Source: Agrocybe praecox
Lineage: Eukaryota > Basidiomycota > Agaricomycetes > Agaricales > Agrocybaceae
Direction: 5' to 3'
Assembly (NCBI GenBank): GCA_964017145.1
Contig: OZ024852.1
Span: forward strand, 186,001-250,000
DNA length: 64,000 bases
Every line of letters starts with the position of its first letter. Position 1 is the first letter of the stretch. Below are positions 33,419 through 46,463 of this stretch, in pieces. The translations under genes were made by a program, and so were the position numbers. Under the pieces are notes generated by a model. It made no database searches. It worked only from the letters and a program-made list of their open reading frames with translations, and had not been told where the DNA came from.

Positions 33419-35157
33419 ATGGCATCAAGTCTAGCTCTATTGGTCGAGGGAATCACACAGTTGCAAGCCCTCCGCTATACTCGGTGTAAGTCCTTTCGTA
33501 TTTCACGACCTCGACTTGGGTTTTAATCACTTCTACTCGACGCACATACGCTGCTAGTGGTGGCACACAGCATAATCTGGTATGACTACTGTATGTACGC
33601 CCAGTCTAAACTGACGCAGAGCTACTAACGATTGCTCACAACCAGTGGTAACACTCGACGCAGAGGTAATTTTTTCTCGTCGTTGTGATACCAAATTATA
33701 TGAGCATAACCACTGACTGGTAGTAGATAAACCTCGTATGGGTACACGGTTTTAATATCTTCAAAAGTGTCCATTAACACATTCCCTACCTGCAGTCCAG
33801 TAAATGGTCCTTCGCCAAGTTGTTATTCTTAATGGTATGGCGACTCATAGTTTAGCTCCCAATTTCCAAGTTAATATTCTTCCTAGATCCGTTACTATTC
33901 GCTGACCGTGGCTATGTAATTATCTAACCATTGATGCTGGAAAGTAAACGCTTATCATGCGCACCGTCAATCAGAGTAGGAACCTATGGTAGGTCACCAT
34001 AAATCATACACTGTAGTAAAGTTAAAAAGGGAAAATTATTTTTCAGCACTGTTTACGCCTTTCCTGACGAACACTGTATGTGACTTATTCTGCGATACAA
34101 GTCATCATGGGACAACCAATTAAAGAATACTTAGATGTTAGCCCTTTCGACGTACTCAATATCATCCAAACTGACTACAGCACCTAAATATTCTTTCTCT
34201 CTTTTCGTCCGAAACATGCAGATGTTGGTCGCAATTTCTGTACCAATCCGAGTAGTATTGGCTAACCATATAATACAGGCACCCGTATTTTTCACTGGGA
34301 GCTGATCTCGACATTCTTATCCACCGTTCTTACTGAAGGTGCGAAACCTAGAATAAGGATATACGCATAGATTCCTTCATAAATGACATCATGGAACATA
34401 GTAGTTCTCCAGATCCGCGTTTACGCATTGTACCACATGGACTCTAAGATACTTGCCTTCATGCTCGGGGCATATGCGGTATCCACTGCGTTCTCGGGTT
34501 GGATATTGCATTTGGATCTTTCTTCTGGAGCGTGTGAGTGGATCTGTCTTTTTCTCAATTGCATCTAGAGGGAGCGCTAATTCCAGAGCGTCTACCATGG
34601 GCAGCGCTCGCTATCAATATACCTCATGGAATGACTTGTACCTTCCCCGCGCTGCCGCACAGGGCGTTTGCATTTTGGATTCCATTCAACGTATATGAGG
34701 CAATATTGTGTGCACTTGTCATATATCGCGGATACACAACTTTTACCTATGAACGTCCAGAAAAAGGACTAGGCACAACCTTGCTTAATATCATGGTCCG
34801 CGATTCTTTGTTGGTTTTCGTATTGTGAGTGCGCTGAAAAACCTCCCTTCACCACAAATATAGTAACGAGTTTTGAGCCAGGCTAACAATAGCGTATCTT
34901 TCTGGAACGTTAACATACGCCAAATTGCAGGTAAGCTCACATTTGATCATAATCATCTTATAAGTTTAGGCGGACTCTGATGCAAAGACTGTCTGATTCA
35001 GAACGTGTATATGGAAATACCAGCAGGATTTATAATAACATCCTGCGCTGTGCTCAGCAGCCGTATTATATTGAACCTTCGAGAAGAGGCGTTCAAACGC
35101 GAAATAACGAGCACCTCGACCATGTTTGAGCTATCAGGCATCACTTACGCTTCGTGA
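33419..35157 (+). CDS. DUF6533 family membrane protein (copy 1)
   Basis: About ten small exons. The start MASSLALLVEGITQLQALRY is followed by exons for VVAHSIIWYDY, VTLDAE, a 15-nt exon INLVW (33727-33741), SSKWSFAKLLFLM and IRYYSLTVAM. This is the N-terminal DUF6533 signature (YDYxxTLDxExxxVWxxxW). Larger exons then hold LQIRVYALYHMDSKILAFML, FWIPFNVYEAILCALVIYRGY and a final ILNLREEAFKRE tail ending ELSGITYAS at 35157. Several transmembrane helices are predicted. The family is abundant in Agaricomycetes and functionally uncharacterised. A close duplicate lies at 37290-39013 with the same exon pattern. Exact exon borders in the first half are hand-placed. Confidence 0.75.
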
Positions 35158-35772
35158 TTGCTTCGTGAAGGGATTGCATATGTTCATCATTAGTATTTCC
35201 AGCACATTTTCACTTTAGTCTTCATCCGTGTATCTATTTAAACGTGTCTATGCGTCCGGGACATTGTGCGGAGCGAATATATGTTTCGACACGTTGATCA
35301 CTACTTATTATCCTCCGCTTTGTCGAGTCGCGTCGCGTCGCAGCTGACTTTGGTTCACAGTCACATGACCATCTATCTATGAAGTCATTATTAATATTAG
35401 GACTCACCGGCAAACAATGATCCACAACAAACGTCGAAATTGATTATTGGAATTTGGAAATCCTCTCTTCTGAAATCCTCCGACGCTCCTCTCCAAGAAC
35501 AATTGAAAGTCTTGAAACAGACCTATATGGTAAAAGTGCATGCGACGCAGAAATGACGTATACGCGCAATGAATTTAGAGTACTTGCATGGAGCACGAAT
35601 CGACACGGGTGAACTTTGGGTGAACTCCCAGATTTTTCCCCCCGACTATCCTTCACAAAAACTACGACGAAGTCCCTCATCACATCCTTGCAATAAACCT
35701 GTATGTATATTTCCAGTTCCGCTCCATTTGCATGTTCTCACCTGTCGCATAGATTTTACATACCAATATCAA

Positions 35773-36205
35773 ATGGGAACGACTATAGTGAACCTTTCTC
35801 CCTCTGAAAGAATACGAACATATCCAATAGTAGGATCATCATACGTGCCAAGCACGTCAACTTATCCAGCGGCAGGGTATTATGCACCAGGATTATACGG
35901 CATACCTGGGTCATACCCTGGCGGATCATATCCATACTCGTCTTATATACCATTCTCCGTATCGTACCAGTAAGCAGGGATGCCAATCGGTTTCGCAACA
36001 GGTGTAGCGTCATCACCTGCGGCTGTTTATCGGTGCGATGCCCGCCACAGTCGTTGCGCCTATAGCAGGAATGCGTGTGACCATGCCCATGGGTGCACCG
36101 TTAGGTAAGGGTATGCAACAGCAGCCACCGCAAACAATAATTAATACACGCGGGTCGAGAGATAGAAGCAGGCATCGGCACAGACACAGAGCCCGTAGTC
36201 GTTGA
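35773..36205 (+). pseudogene. Gly/Met-rich gene copy 2, chimeric and broken
   Basis: The 5' half starts MGTTIVNLSPSERIRTYPI and is nearly the same as copy 3 at 39602. It then meets an in-frame TAA where copy 3 has CAA (QQ), and loses frame. The last 180 bases match the 3' end of copy 1 (the PATV, PMGAPLG and QQQPPQT region and the basic tail) closely, including the final TGA. The copy therefore looks like a recombinant of a copy-3-like 5' end and a copy-1-like 3' end with the Gly/Met core deleted. It cannot encode the full protein. Confidence 0.75.
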
Positions 36206-37289
36206 ATGTGTAGGGAACTTATGTACCCGAATCTTAGCCACAACATTTTCCGTATTTGCCTTCTCTTCCTTGATTTCTTCCACGTACTACTGAACCTACT
36301 GTGTAACAGCTTATACATTAATCATATAACCGAAATGCATATGTACAAATAGTGATCAGAGTTGTATGAAGTGTCTCGTCGGACATGAAGATGTTTAAGC
36401 ATGAAAAGTAGGTTTTGTCACTTGGACTTCTCGATTACGAAGACGATTTCCAGTGGCTATCCAGGTCGATTTAGGCTTATGGATATCCTACTGGCTGGGT
36501 CCCGCGTCATGATCATATTAAATATGATATCGTGGCTCACAACGCCGGTCTTTGAACGTTTGAACATTGAAAGGAAAGGAAGTCGTGAATTAATGAGATC
36601 TGATGTACACATTATGTACACGATACCTAGGTCCATCCATAGCTGAATGATGATTGACCTACGAGCTTACATCACCCATTTCTTGGATGTGATACCTTTC
36701 GTACAATCTTTTTTTTTTTTAGCCTGTAATGGGGAAGGTTAAAGAGCTTGACCATATCGGCTTTTACTTCAAAATTTATCATTAGTACAATATCTGACAG
36801 ATGAACGCTGTGATTGATTCATCAGGCTATATGCGGGAATTGGGGCGGTTCTTTGCAATTTGCGGTAATTATATATGTTTGCCCCAGATATCTGACCTGA
36901 CTCAAGTACTCACTTGCAAATACAGAATGCGAGAAGAAAAGAGGGGGAAAGAGGAATTTTTCGAATCTTTGAGTGGGCCTAAGGCAAAAGTTGGATATAA
37001 ACTGGGTTTCGAAGCGGCCACTGGCAAGATCCCGTCTCATTTCACCCTTCACAAAATCAGAAGAGTTACCATCGTTTTACACCGCTCACAAATACTATTT
37101 TTGCACCACTTAATTAACCGTACTTTGTGCACAGGTAACATCAGAGCTTAATTCTGATCAACATGAAGCGATGTAATAGATCACATATATCATCTTCTGA
37201 CCTCCCTCGTCCACCTTTAAGGATGCGACCTTCAACCTTGGAACATCATTACCCCGTATTGAGCATCGAACCCGCCCCAAAGGTCCACC
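36206..37289. other. Intergenic, no gene seen
   Basis: No supported gene; a poly-T tract lies near 36710. A 116-codon frame (36801-37151) shows no recognisable motif. Confidence 0.45.
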
Positions 37290-39013
37290 ATGGCGTCGAA
37301 TATAGTACTAGCAATTGAAGCAATTAGGGCGTTGCAAACCATCCGCTACACTCGCCGTAAGTCTCTCATTATATACGTATTCGAATCCCTCGACTTTTTA
37401 ATTCGCCTTTTCTCGACACACGCGTCACTAGTGGTAGCAAATGTCGCAATCATTTATGACCACAGTATGTACCGCTCAGTTAACGACAATATAGACTTTT
37501 TGCTAATAAATGCTCTTAACTAGTGATTACGTTCGACGCGGAAGTAAATTTTCCCTCGCTATCATGCCAAATTATATAAATATAACTACCCACTCGTAGG
37601 TAAACCTTGTCTGGGTAAGCAATCAATCGGAATATTATCCAAGGGCGTCCATCATCACACTCCTTACCTGCAGTCCAGCAAATGGTCTATCGCCAAGTTG
37701 TTATTCTTCATGGTATGGCGTCCCGCAGGTCAGCTATTATGTATCAACCTTCATGCTAATGCCACCTGCCCTTTATAGATCCGCTATTATACTCTGGGCG
37801 CAGTTGTGTGATTATCCACTTATCTTTACTGGGAAATAAACCCTTACTGTACACGTCCAAATGTAGACTAGGAACCTATGGTAGGTCACCATACATTATA
37901 CGTCGCGATAACCTTTAAAAAGTGATTTTCTTTCTTTCAGGCCTATTTACACCTTCCCTAACGAATTCTGTATGTGATCCACCAATGCTGGGATATGAGT
38001 CATGATATAGCTCACTATAAATTCTTAGATGTTAGCCCTTTCAAAGTTTTCGATATTGTCCAAACTAACTACAGTCACCTGTTTTGTCTGAAACACGCAG
38101 ATGTTAGTCCCAAATTTCTAACCAAACACGAACTAAGTACTATTGGCTAACGCTATCATGCAGGCACTAATTTCTTTCGCTGGGAGCTTGTCACAACGTT
38201 CCTATCTAGCATTCTAACCGAAGGTGTGTAAGTCATAGGAATAGCGCCTGAAATCGTCTGTAAATGTCCTTAAAATGTGTCACAGGAGTTCTCCAAATCC
38301 GCGTTTACGCCTTGTATTACAAAAATCGGAAGATGCTTGCTTTCATACTGGGAGCATATGCCATCACCACTGCGTTCTCAAGTTGGATACTGTACTCGGA
38401 AATCTCTGCTGGAAAGTGTGAGTTGATCAATTATATCAAGCCCAGGGATAATTTCTGAGTGTCTACGCTGTGGTAGCGCTGGTCTACGATTTACCAACCG
38501 GAATGACTTGTACTTTTCCCCCGCTCCCGCCCAGGGCGTTCGGACTTTGGGTTCCATTCAATGTATACGAAGCAATATTATGCGCCCTTGTCATGTATCG
38601 TGGATACACCAGCTTTACCTACGATCGTGCACATAAAGGGCTCGGCAGAACCTTGCTTGATATCATGGTTCGCGACTCTTTGTTTGTTTTTATGTTGTGA
38701 GTAGAGACGTCTCTTCACCAAGAATACAACCTGACAACCTTGAAACTAGGCTAACAGTCGGGTATCTCACTGGCATGGTGTTATGGGTCAAATTGACAGT
38801 GGGTTCAAATTTTACTCCAATTTATTTAATTGCGGAGAACTCTGATACACGACCCGTTGGACTTAGAAAGTGTACATAGAAATCCCTGCGGGATTCATAA
38901 TAGCCATGTCGTGTATTCTCAGCAGCCGTATGATACTAAATCTTCGAGAAGCGGCGATGAAGCGCAAAAGGACGAGCGTCTCGACTACGTTTGAGCTATC
39001 AACCATCACTTAG
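37290..39013 (+). CDS. DUF6533 family membrane protein (copy 2)
   Basis: Same exon pattern as the copy at 33419. The start is MASNIVLAIEAIRALQTIRY, followed by VVANVAIIYDHM, ITFDAE, a 15-nt exon VNLVW (37600-37614), SSKWSIAKLLFFM and IRYYTLGAVV. Then come NFFRWELVTTFLSSILTEG, LQIRVYALYYKNRKMLAFIL, FGLWVPFNVYEAILCALVMY and MVRDSLFVFML. The tail TTFELSTIT ends at 39013. It is a diverged tandem duplicate; no clear disabling change was found, but exon joints in 37.7-38.2 kb are uncertain. Integral membrane protein of unknown function. It forms a repeated unit with the following Gly/Met-rich copy. Confidence 0.7.
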
Positions 39014-39601
39014 TCTCGCTTCGTGAAATGGTCATATATAACTCTGGTTCATCATTATTTTTCAGTCCATTATTACTTTAGCATTTATTCATGTCAAATA
39101 TGTATGATTCTAACTGTGTAAATGCGTCCGGGACGTTGAGCGGAACGAATTTATATATATTTTACCATATTGATCAATATCGTCCTCGCGTCGCGTTGAG
39201 TTTTCCAACCAGCTGACTTTGGTTTATAGTCACATGACCAGTCATTTATGACGATGACGCACTCAGCTGCCAAGCGGCCTGATGATCCAGAACGAAATTG
39301 GAAATCCTCCAGACACTCCTCTCCAAGCACATTGCCAGCCTCGGAATAGACATAGTATATGGTAAAACATACGATGCGGATGTGACGTCTGCGCTCAATT
39401 TTAGAGTCCTTGCATGGAGCGCAAATCCTACAAAAATCCTATATAAGGGTTCACCGACACGACGGTCACTCCGGGTATTCTTCACGAAAACTACTACGAA
39501 GTCCCTCATCATATCCTCATAATAAACCTGTATGCATATTCCCGGTTCCGCTCCATTTGCATGTTCTCACCTGTCGCATAGATTATACATACCATTATCA
39601 A
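39014..39601. other. Duplicated intergenic block
   Basis: Sequence from about 39085 to 39601 is a diverged copy of about 35234-35772 (shared words such as GCTGACTTTGGTT and GCATGTTCTCACC). It marks the tandem duplication of the DUF6533 plus Gly/Met unit. No separate gene is supported. Confidence 0.6.
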
Positions 39602-40296
39602 ATGGGAACAACTATAGTGAACCTTTCTCCCTCTGGAAGAACACGAACATACCCAATAGCGGGATCATCGTATGTGCCGAGCACGTCAGCTTATCCAGCG
39701 GCAGGGTATGATGCACCAGGACCATACGGCATATCTGGGTCATACCCTGGCGGATTATATCCATACTCGTCTTATACACCATCCTCCGTATCGTACCAGC
39801 AAGCAGGGATGCCGATGGGTTTCGAAACAGGTGTAGCATCATCACCTGCGACTGTTATCAGCGTGCCTCCAGTCGAACCAATGGGCATGGGTATGGGAGG
39901 AGGCGTACCATTTGCAGGCTCAGGTGCTTCCAGTGCGTATGGAGGATAATTTGGCACGTATGGAAGTCCCGGATATGGGCCAAGGTATGCTTCGGGAATA
40001 GCAGGTGATGCCTACAGTGGATATGGTGGTTTTGGTGGATATGGTGGAGCGTACGGGGCCGTCCCTCCTGCTCCGTATGGTCTAGCTGGAAGTGGGATGG
40101 GTATGATGACGCAGCCCTTTGTGGCAGAGATGGGAGTGGGGCAAGCGATGGGTATGCCAACTAGTATGGGCATGGGTATGAACCAGTATATTACCCGCAG
40201 CAACCACCTACTGTTGTTATCACGCAACGCTCAAGGAGTGGCAGACGCTGTCGAAGTCGCCATTGGCACAGGCATTCTAGACGTTATAGTTATTAG
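39602..40296 (+). pseudogene. Gly/Met-rich gene copy 3, stop and frameshift
   Basis: Starts MGTTIVNLSPSGRTRTYPI and continues through a Tyr/Ser/Pro/Gly region (YPGGLYPYSSYTPSS) to a Gly/Met core. A TAA interrupts at about 39948 after SSAYGG, though the frame downstream still reads GYGGFGGYGGAYG and MGMMTQPF. Near 40185 a frame change separates MGMGMNQY from QQPPTVVITQRS and the basic SRHWHRHSRRYSY tail, which clearly match the C-terminus of copy 1. With a stop and a frameshift it is probably not producing the full protein, although the first 116 residues could still be made. Confidence 0.7.
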
Positions 40297-40567
40297 TTGA
40301 TGAAGACGTTTCCTTTTGATCCTTCGTCGTCGTGTATTATGTATTTTTGACTACTCTATTGTAACAATAATTTTCCTCAACATATTCAAACAAAATTCCA
40401 ATAGCTATCCAATACATATATTATACGGGGTCTCATACAATATACACCCTAGAAATACACCAGCTTGAAGAAGGGAAAGAAATCCAAACAATGAAAGAAC
40501 GAAAGAACAAAAACAAAAACAAAAAAAAACAAGACAAAAAACGCCCAACCAATGTTCTTCAAAAAGA

Positions 40568-42466
40568 TCAATAACTCTCCCTGCGCCTCTTTCCATTTCT
40601 TCCACCTCTCTCTTTTTCCTTTCCTTTCCCCCGTGCTCCATGCCTCCCAGGATCAACATACTGCACCGGCGTCCGCTGCACCTCCATCGCTCGGTGAGAA
40701 TTATCGGATGACTTGGATTCCTTCTTCCCAATCCCGAAGAGTTTCCTGAAGAATCCCGGGCTTTCTGTGAGTCTGGATTGAGGTTGAGCGGAGCGCGAGC
40801 GATGGTGCTTCGACTTTGAAATTGGGCTGGAGGAGTGATGCAGGACGGTACTTGTGTGGACAGAGGGAACGATGCTTCGATTCGTCGGTGAACCCTGGAG
40901 GTACAAACAATAAAAGAATACTTATCAGTAAATATTTCGGATTCAAAGATCCAGAAATTGAAGAGGATAGAAAGAAAGAAAGGCGAAACAAAAAAATAGA
41001 AAACTTACGACAACTCGAATTTCCTGTCCTACAGGAGGAACGACTGCCCATCCTCCCCGACCATGATTGATAGGAACCAACACAGGCTGATTCGTTGCAA
41101 TGGGGGCGGTAGTTGCATGCTGCATCTGAGACGACACAGGATGTCCATTTACCCGAGACCTATAACCACCCAAATTGCGCTCGTCGACAGACTTTGACCT
41201 CCTCCTCATATTCACAGGCCTTGTTGGCACCGTGGCGGGATATACATCACTATGTCTCGAACGTTGTCCGTGGCGTGATGGCGAGCGATTGCGGTCATGG
41301 TGCTGGTGCGAGTGAGATGGGTGATGAGCGTGCCCATGCTGCCCATGGACCTTCCCTTGGATATACTGGCCCACTGCGGCTCCAGCTAGCTGTCCTATGT
41401 TCTGGTACAACGAAGTCGGACCCGTCGTGCTCTGACTTGGCTGGTGGTGCCCATTGGGATTAATCGGTCCCGGCTGACTCTCTTCTGGACCGCCTTGTCC
41501 CTGCGGTCTACTTCTGCTAGTCGTCCTGCCCATCTTGCCCATCATCCTGCCCATCATTCCTTCCCCCTTTTCTGCGGCTCTATTTTGACCTTCAAGTTCG
41601 CGTCGGTGTCGGTGTCGCCCACCACCCCCCGAACCAGAAACAGGACGATAATCAGCGGGCAAAACCACCCTGTTATCATCATCTGCGCCGTCTATTCCTC
41701 TCGACTGATTCTGTAAAAATTGCGGAGTTTCGTCGATATGGCGTGCGCGGGCTAGCTGTGAGCGTGAACGAGTGCGAGTCCTGCTTCTGTTCCGACTCTG
41801 AGCACGAGATCGAACGGGGGATGGAGAACGATGCCGGTGGTGGTGTCGGTGCCCATGACCGTGGTCGTCATCATATTCTCGCTTATGTTCGCGGTCGCGG
41901 TCGCGATGCCTGTGAGACCTGTGTTTCCTTGGACTATCGATTACAATAGGTTGTTCATTTTGGTGATGATGGGATGAGTGGACATATGTCGCCATTAGTA
42001 ATGGCAATTTAATAGGGTTTGCGAGCTGATGTTGCTTCAAAGGACCTAGCGAAGCTAACTGTTGCTGTATCGGGGATATAGGTACTGGTTTCAATGGACT
42101 TCGTATTGCAATAGGCAACGGTGGCGAATATAGCTGCTGGATTGGACCTGGTGTTTGCGGTATGAATTGTCGTAAGTACTGCGGAGATGTTTCTGGGATT
42201 CCTCGGGGTTGTTCAAGTATAACAAAAGTATCCGAGGATGATTCACTGTTTAGCTGTGAATGCTGCTGGCGGTGAAAAACGCCCTCCACTGAGTCGAACT
42301 CTTCGTTCAAGCTTGCGGTGCTTGGTGTCGTGCTCGGAGGACTAAAAGCATCAACGAGTCCGCCAGAAGTCGGTGTAGGTGTGTGATGTATCCACTCTTG
42401 TATTGCTCGCTTTTTATCTTCGTATGATTCGATAAGAGTTGATGTTGCGGAGAGTGTAGCTGACAT
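40568..42466 (-). CDS. Arg/Ser/His-rich disordered protein A
   Basis: Two exons (42466-41009 and 40894-40568) give 594 residues. Gln/Pro-rich N-terminal third; SR-type and His-rich stretches (RSRTRTRSRS, HGHGHRHHHRHRSP); then PEESQPGPINPNGH, RRRSKSVDERNLGG, and a C-terminal block FFRKLFGIGKK ending KRRRESY. No membrane helix or enzyme motif. The paralogue at 49169-51448 shares PGPINPN, RRRSKSVD, FFxKLFGIG and RRRxSY in the same order. SR- and His-rich proteins often sit in nuclear RNA-processing bodies; that place is only inferred. It is convergent with the copy 3 Gly/Met gene and head-to-head with the first NACHT gene. The spliced junction VV-GSPTNRS keeps frame. Confidence 0.75.
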
Positions 42467-43483
42467 GTAAGGAACGTACGAAAGATAGAAAGGAAGACAG
42501 GAAAGGAGGTAAGAGTGTAAGCAAGGAGGATCGATAGAAAGAAAGAGTAACGACGTACATCATGCGCTCCTGGCCTTATAGATGACACCCTTGAGTAAAG
42601 CTTCTGTGAAGAGTAAGAAGAGCCCAAAGGATGTAAGGCACGAGGCTAATCACCCAAAGTCACTTCAAAAAGGTGTCAAGGAGTGCTATGATGATAGAGA
42701 CGTCATAAGCCCACCTAATCCAATCCAAATGAATGATGCCGGTTTCTCCTTATGCCTTGTGAATTATAATTTGTACGGAATTTTCGAAACTTTTTTCAAG
42801 ACCGGTTAAGACGATCCAGAAGAAAGGAAAAGACGACACAGTGCTCTTCCTAAAGTCCCAGTTTCTCCACTTCCGAGAAAATAAAATACCAGAATATGGT
42901 TCCCAGTGGTTATCAAAGAGATTACGTCGATGGTGCAGCTGCTCCAGGCTCCGAGCTCCAGCGCCGCCAGAGAAATTTCATTAAGTGGTCGAGGTGCCGA
43001 TTTAAAACTACAAGTCTATACTTATAATTATACGTACAGCCTTGCACGACTCCAAAGCACGTTCGTACAAGGTTCTATCATATTCATTGATCATTGTCTT
43101 CAGATTTAGAGGATGAGAAGACTCGGAAAAGTGGCACATGTATCTTGATGGGGGTTTAATACAAAACAAAACATTTCATTTTCAAGAATGTTTTTACGGT
43201 TAGTCAGCTTTTCCACGTATAAGTATGGGAGATGTTCATGGGCAGATAATCGTAAGTTCCCTCTTTTTCAATCATCATTTTCAAAGAAAAAAACTTGTTT
43301 GAAACGCTTGAATGATCAAACGATGGAGTCCAGGACTCGTGTCTCGTCCTTCCTTAAGCTTTAAGCTTGAATTTCTTTCATGCTGCCACGCGACGTGTCA
43401 TATCACGAGGCCGTGTCCCGCCTTGGGAATTTTTTATTCAGAGGGATTGCGATGTTTCTTCAATTCTTATCGTTTAAACGACC
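42467..43483. other. Divergent intergenic region
   Basis: Lies between protein A (minus) and NACHT gene 1 (plus). The last 250 bases resemble the leader of NACHT gene 2. No gene supported. Confidence 0.5.
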
Positions 43484-46030
43484 ATGGATCCAAGCAAACA
43501 GCTGTCAGGGGTTCCTAATGTACTTATGATTGGAGGAATGGTCACGCATGTGAATGGTAACTACTATCATGTTCATGGAGGAGTCAAAGGTGCGCCATGA
43601 AATGCTGAAATGTCGACACCTTTTGCCAAACATTCCAGCAGGAGGATACGAGCGATTGCTCGATGAGATAGCACCGAATGCGCTTCACGACTCTGGACAC
43701 ATCCTAGACCCACCAAAATGTCATCCAAATACTAGGGTAGCTGTCATCCAGAAAATCCTGGACTGGGCGTCAGCAATTGACGCCGACACACAGGATAAAT
43801 TGATTATGTGGCTCAGCGGTGCTGCAGGCGCTGGGAAATCGGCAATAGGCAGGAGTATCTCCGAGCAGTGGATCGCAAAAGGTCTACTGCTGGCAAGCTT
43901 CTTCTTTGGGAGGACGGACTCAACTCGAAACCATGCACGCTCTCTCATACCCACACTTGCATACCAGATCGGCATCATACATCCTGGGATACGTCAGTTG
44001 GTCGTCTCCTTTATCGAACATGACCCTATGATCTTCTCTCGCTCTCTTCTGACCCAGTTCAGATCCCTCATAATCAATCCATTATCCAATTACTTTGCAA
44101 ATCAACCGCAATCATCACCTTTTCTGATAGTTATCGATGGTCTGGATGAATGCACCGACGAAACAATGCAGAACAATATTTTATTAACCATCCTCGAGGT
44201 CATAACAACCTCGAAATTACCGCTGCGGATTCTGGTGTGCAGTCGCCATGAAAATAAAATTACTGCAGCTTTTAGCTCTACAAAAATGCGCACAATTCTT
44301 GCTCGTCTAAATTTGGGGAATGAACATCATCCCGACGAGGACATTAGGCTCTATTTGCAAGATCACTTCGACGAAATTAGGGGAAACCATATTTTCAAGG
44401 AATCTTTGCCCTCTTTATGGCCGAGCACAGAGATAATCGACGAGTTGGTCGAGAAATCGTCAGGACAATTTATCTATGCCGCCACTGTTGCTAAGTACAT
44501 GGAATCAAGTCGACATCTACCTCACCAACGCCTTGATGCTGTCTTAAACCTCCGTCCTCCTTTTAAAGATTTACCATTTACTGAGCTAGATGCGCTTTAC
44601 ACTTACATATTGCTGAAGGCTGATGACATATCCATGGTCCTTTGGATCCTCGCTTTCCCCTTGCTTTACCACAAATTTTACATTATTGACATTGAAATGA
44701 TGCTCGGCCTGGAACCCGGAAATCTCAGAGTATATCTCTCCGAGCTTGGATCACTTGTAGAGCTTTCTCCAGTTACACACCCCTTCCCTTCTGTTCGAAT
44801 CCTACATGGGTCGCTTGCAGATTTCTTCTTGGACCCTCAACGATCACAGACTCTCTCAATTAACTTGGTTTTGCACAAGGAACAACACATTTGTAGCATA
44901 TTGCAAAGGATAGCAGGTACTTGCGAGACTCTGCACCACACGCCTGTGCTTATACTGACATTTGTGCGCTTGCAGATCCGTGTAACAAATACGCTTTTCG
45001 TTATGCATCTATGGGCCCATTTAATCATATGTATCCAGAGTTGCCCAGACATCTGTACACTCAGGACCTCGTACAAGCAGTCGGCAGTATATCAATTCCT
45101 GCCTTCCTTGAGTCCCCGTTGCGCCATTCAACGTCCTTCCTTCGTTTCTTTTTCAATTTCTTGACCTCATCGGTACGGATTCTGCTCTTCAAAATTCTGT
45201 TCTGACTCGGCATTTTTTAGAAGGAAAAAGATCAGATCAAACCCCTTTACTGGAAACACGTAAATTCTTTGTGCGATACTGTGCTGATGACCCTCCAAGA
45301 ACACCATATTGACGACTGCGAGATGAATCTATCCTTCTCACTCGATTATCTGGTGCCATGGCGTCCGTCCGGGTACGATCCATCTATAATTTTTTCAAAA
45401 TCCACGCGCAATAGCTACTTTCGGATGCAGGTGATGCAGTACCTGCCTTCCAGCCCTGGACTCGAGGAGGTGGTTTCATCATTGTCATTATCGGTCGATG
45501 ACCAACACCGGCAACAGATTTTTGCAAGGTCCGCGACGTATTGCATCCAATGGCTCTGCGAACGAGGAAAGTTCGAAAAAGAAACATCGCAAATCCTAGG
45601 TGTAATAGATAAAGCAAAAAGAAGAGGAAGGCCGTGGATATGGCGCAGGATGTCCCCAAGGCGATTCCCCTTCAAGCAACTGGTCGCGGTTTTCGGATCG
45701 GGCGCACGGTTCTGTTTTTCAAGCTACAACAAAGCCCTACGTGAAAAGAATCTAACGGGTGCCCAGAATACAATATATTCCATGAAGGAATATCTCAGAC
45801 GTCAGAAATCCAAGAAATCCTATGGGCTTTGGAGTGGATCGTACTGGACTAACTATTTCCTACTTCTTAATGGGCTTGCCTATTTCTTGCCTCGAGCAGA
45901 GAGATATGACCCACTCATTGATATGTGCCAAAATAGAATGTTTGCGTCGATGTCCTGTCTGATTCCGAAGCATGCTAGGCGAGCACGCACTGCGATGAGG
46001 AATTACCTTAGGAGGGTAGAAGCAGGATAA
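43484..46030 (+). CDS. NACHT-domain NLR-like protein 1
   Basis: Four exons (43484-43589, 43639-44916, 44976-45172, 45221-46030) give 796 residues. The first exon encodes 35 residues with a Gly/Asn/His motif (MIGGMVTHVNGNYYHVHGGV). It splices to AGGYERLLDEIAPNALHDS, the usual link to fungal NACHT domains. Walker A is GAAGAGKS, sensor/Walker B LIVIDGLDEC, with LRILVCSR and the downstream helical region FIYAATVAKYMESS. The remaining 400 residues have no WD40, TPR or ankyrin repeats. The end (exon 4) is a basic helical region. NACHT STAND ATPases act as ligand-triggered switches in fungal non-self recognition and cell death; this gene's trigger is unknown. A tandem paralogue starts 2,980 bp downstream. 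Start chosen over an internal ATG because exon 1 and its intron are conserved in both copies. Confidence 0.85.
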
Positions 46031-46463
46031 AACGGTGGCTCCACCGTTCATAAATTATTATGTATTACGTCGCCCATTAATTATAAATCCCAGTAGAAAG
46101 TCAGAAATTCGGATATGACAAATATCGACATTCAATAACTATCCCTGGTTAATGCTCTTCTCCGATGTGCGTCAAAGGCAGTGACAAAGAGGCAGCGCGG
46201 GTGGTATCTTGCGGCGGATATGGATGCTCGTGATCAAATAATGAGTAGCATATTCACTAAATGTTCTCTTTTTCAATCATTATTTATACAGAAAAGAACA
46301 AGTTCTTCACAAGTTCTTCAACTTTGCTTCAACTTCAATTTTTCCTGGGTTCCGCGACGCGTATCACGTGGAGACATCCCAGGCTGCGTCCTGAGAAATT
46401 TTGATTCTGACTCTTGTCTGACTCGCTGATGCAGCAACTGTTTTCTCGGTACTTGTCGTTTAC

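Noticed and set aside
36801..37151. 116-codon frame upstream of DUF6533 copy 2
   Set aside because: No start context, motif or splice-compatible neighbour; composition like intergenic DNA.
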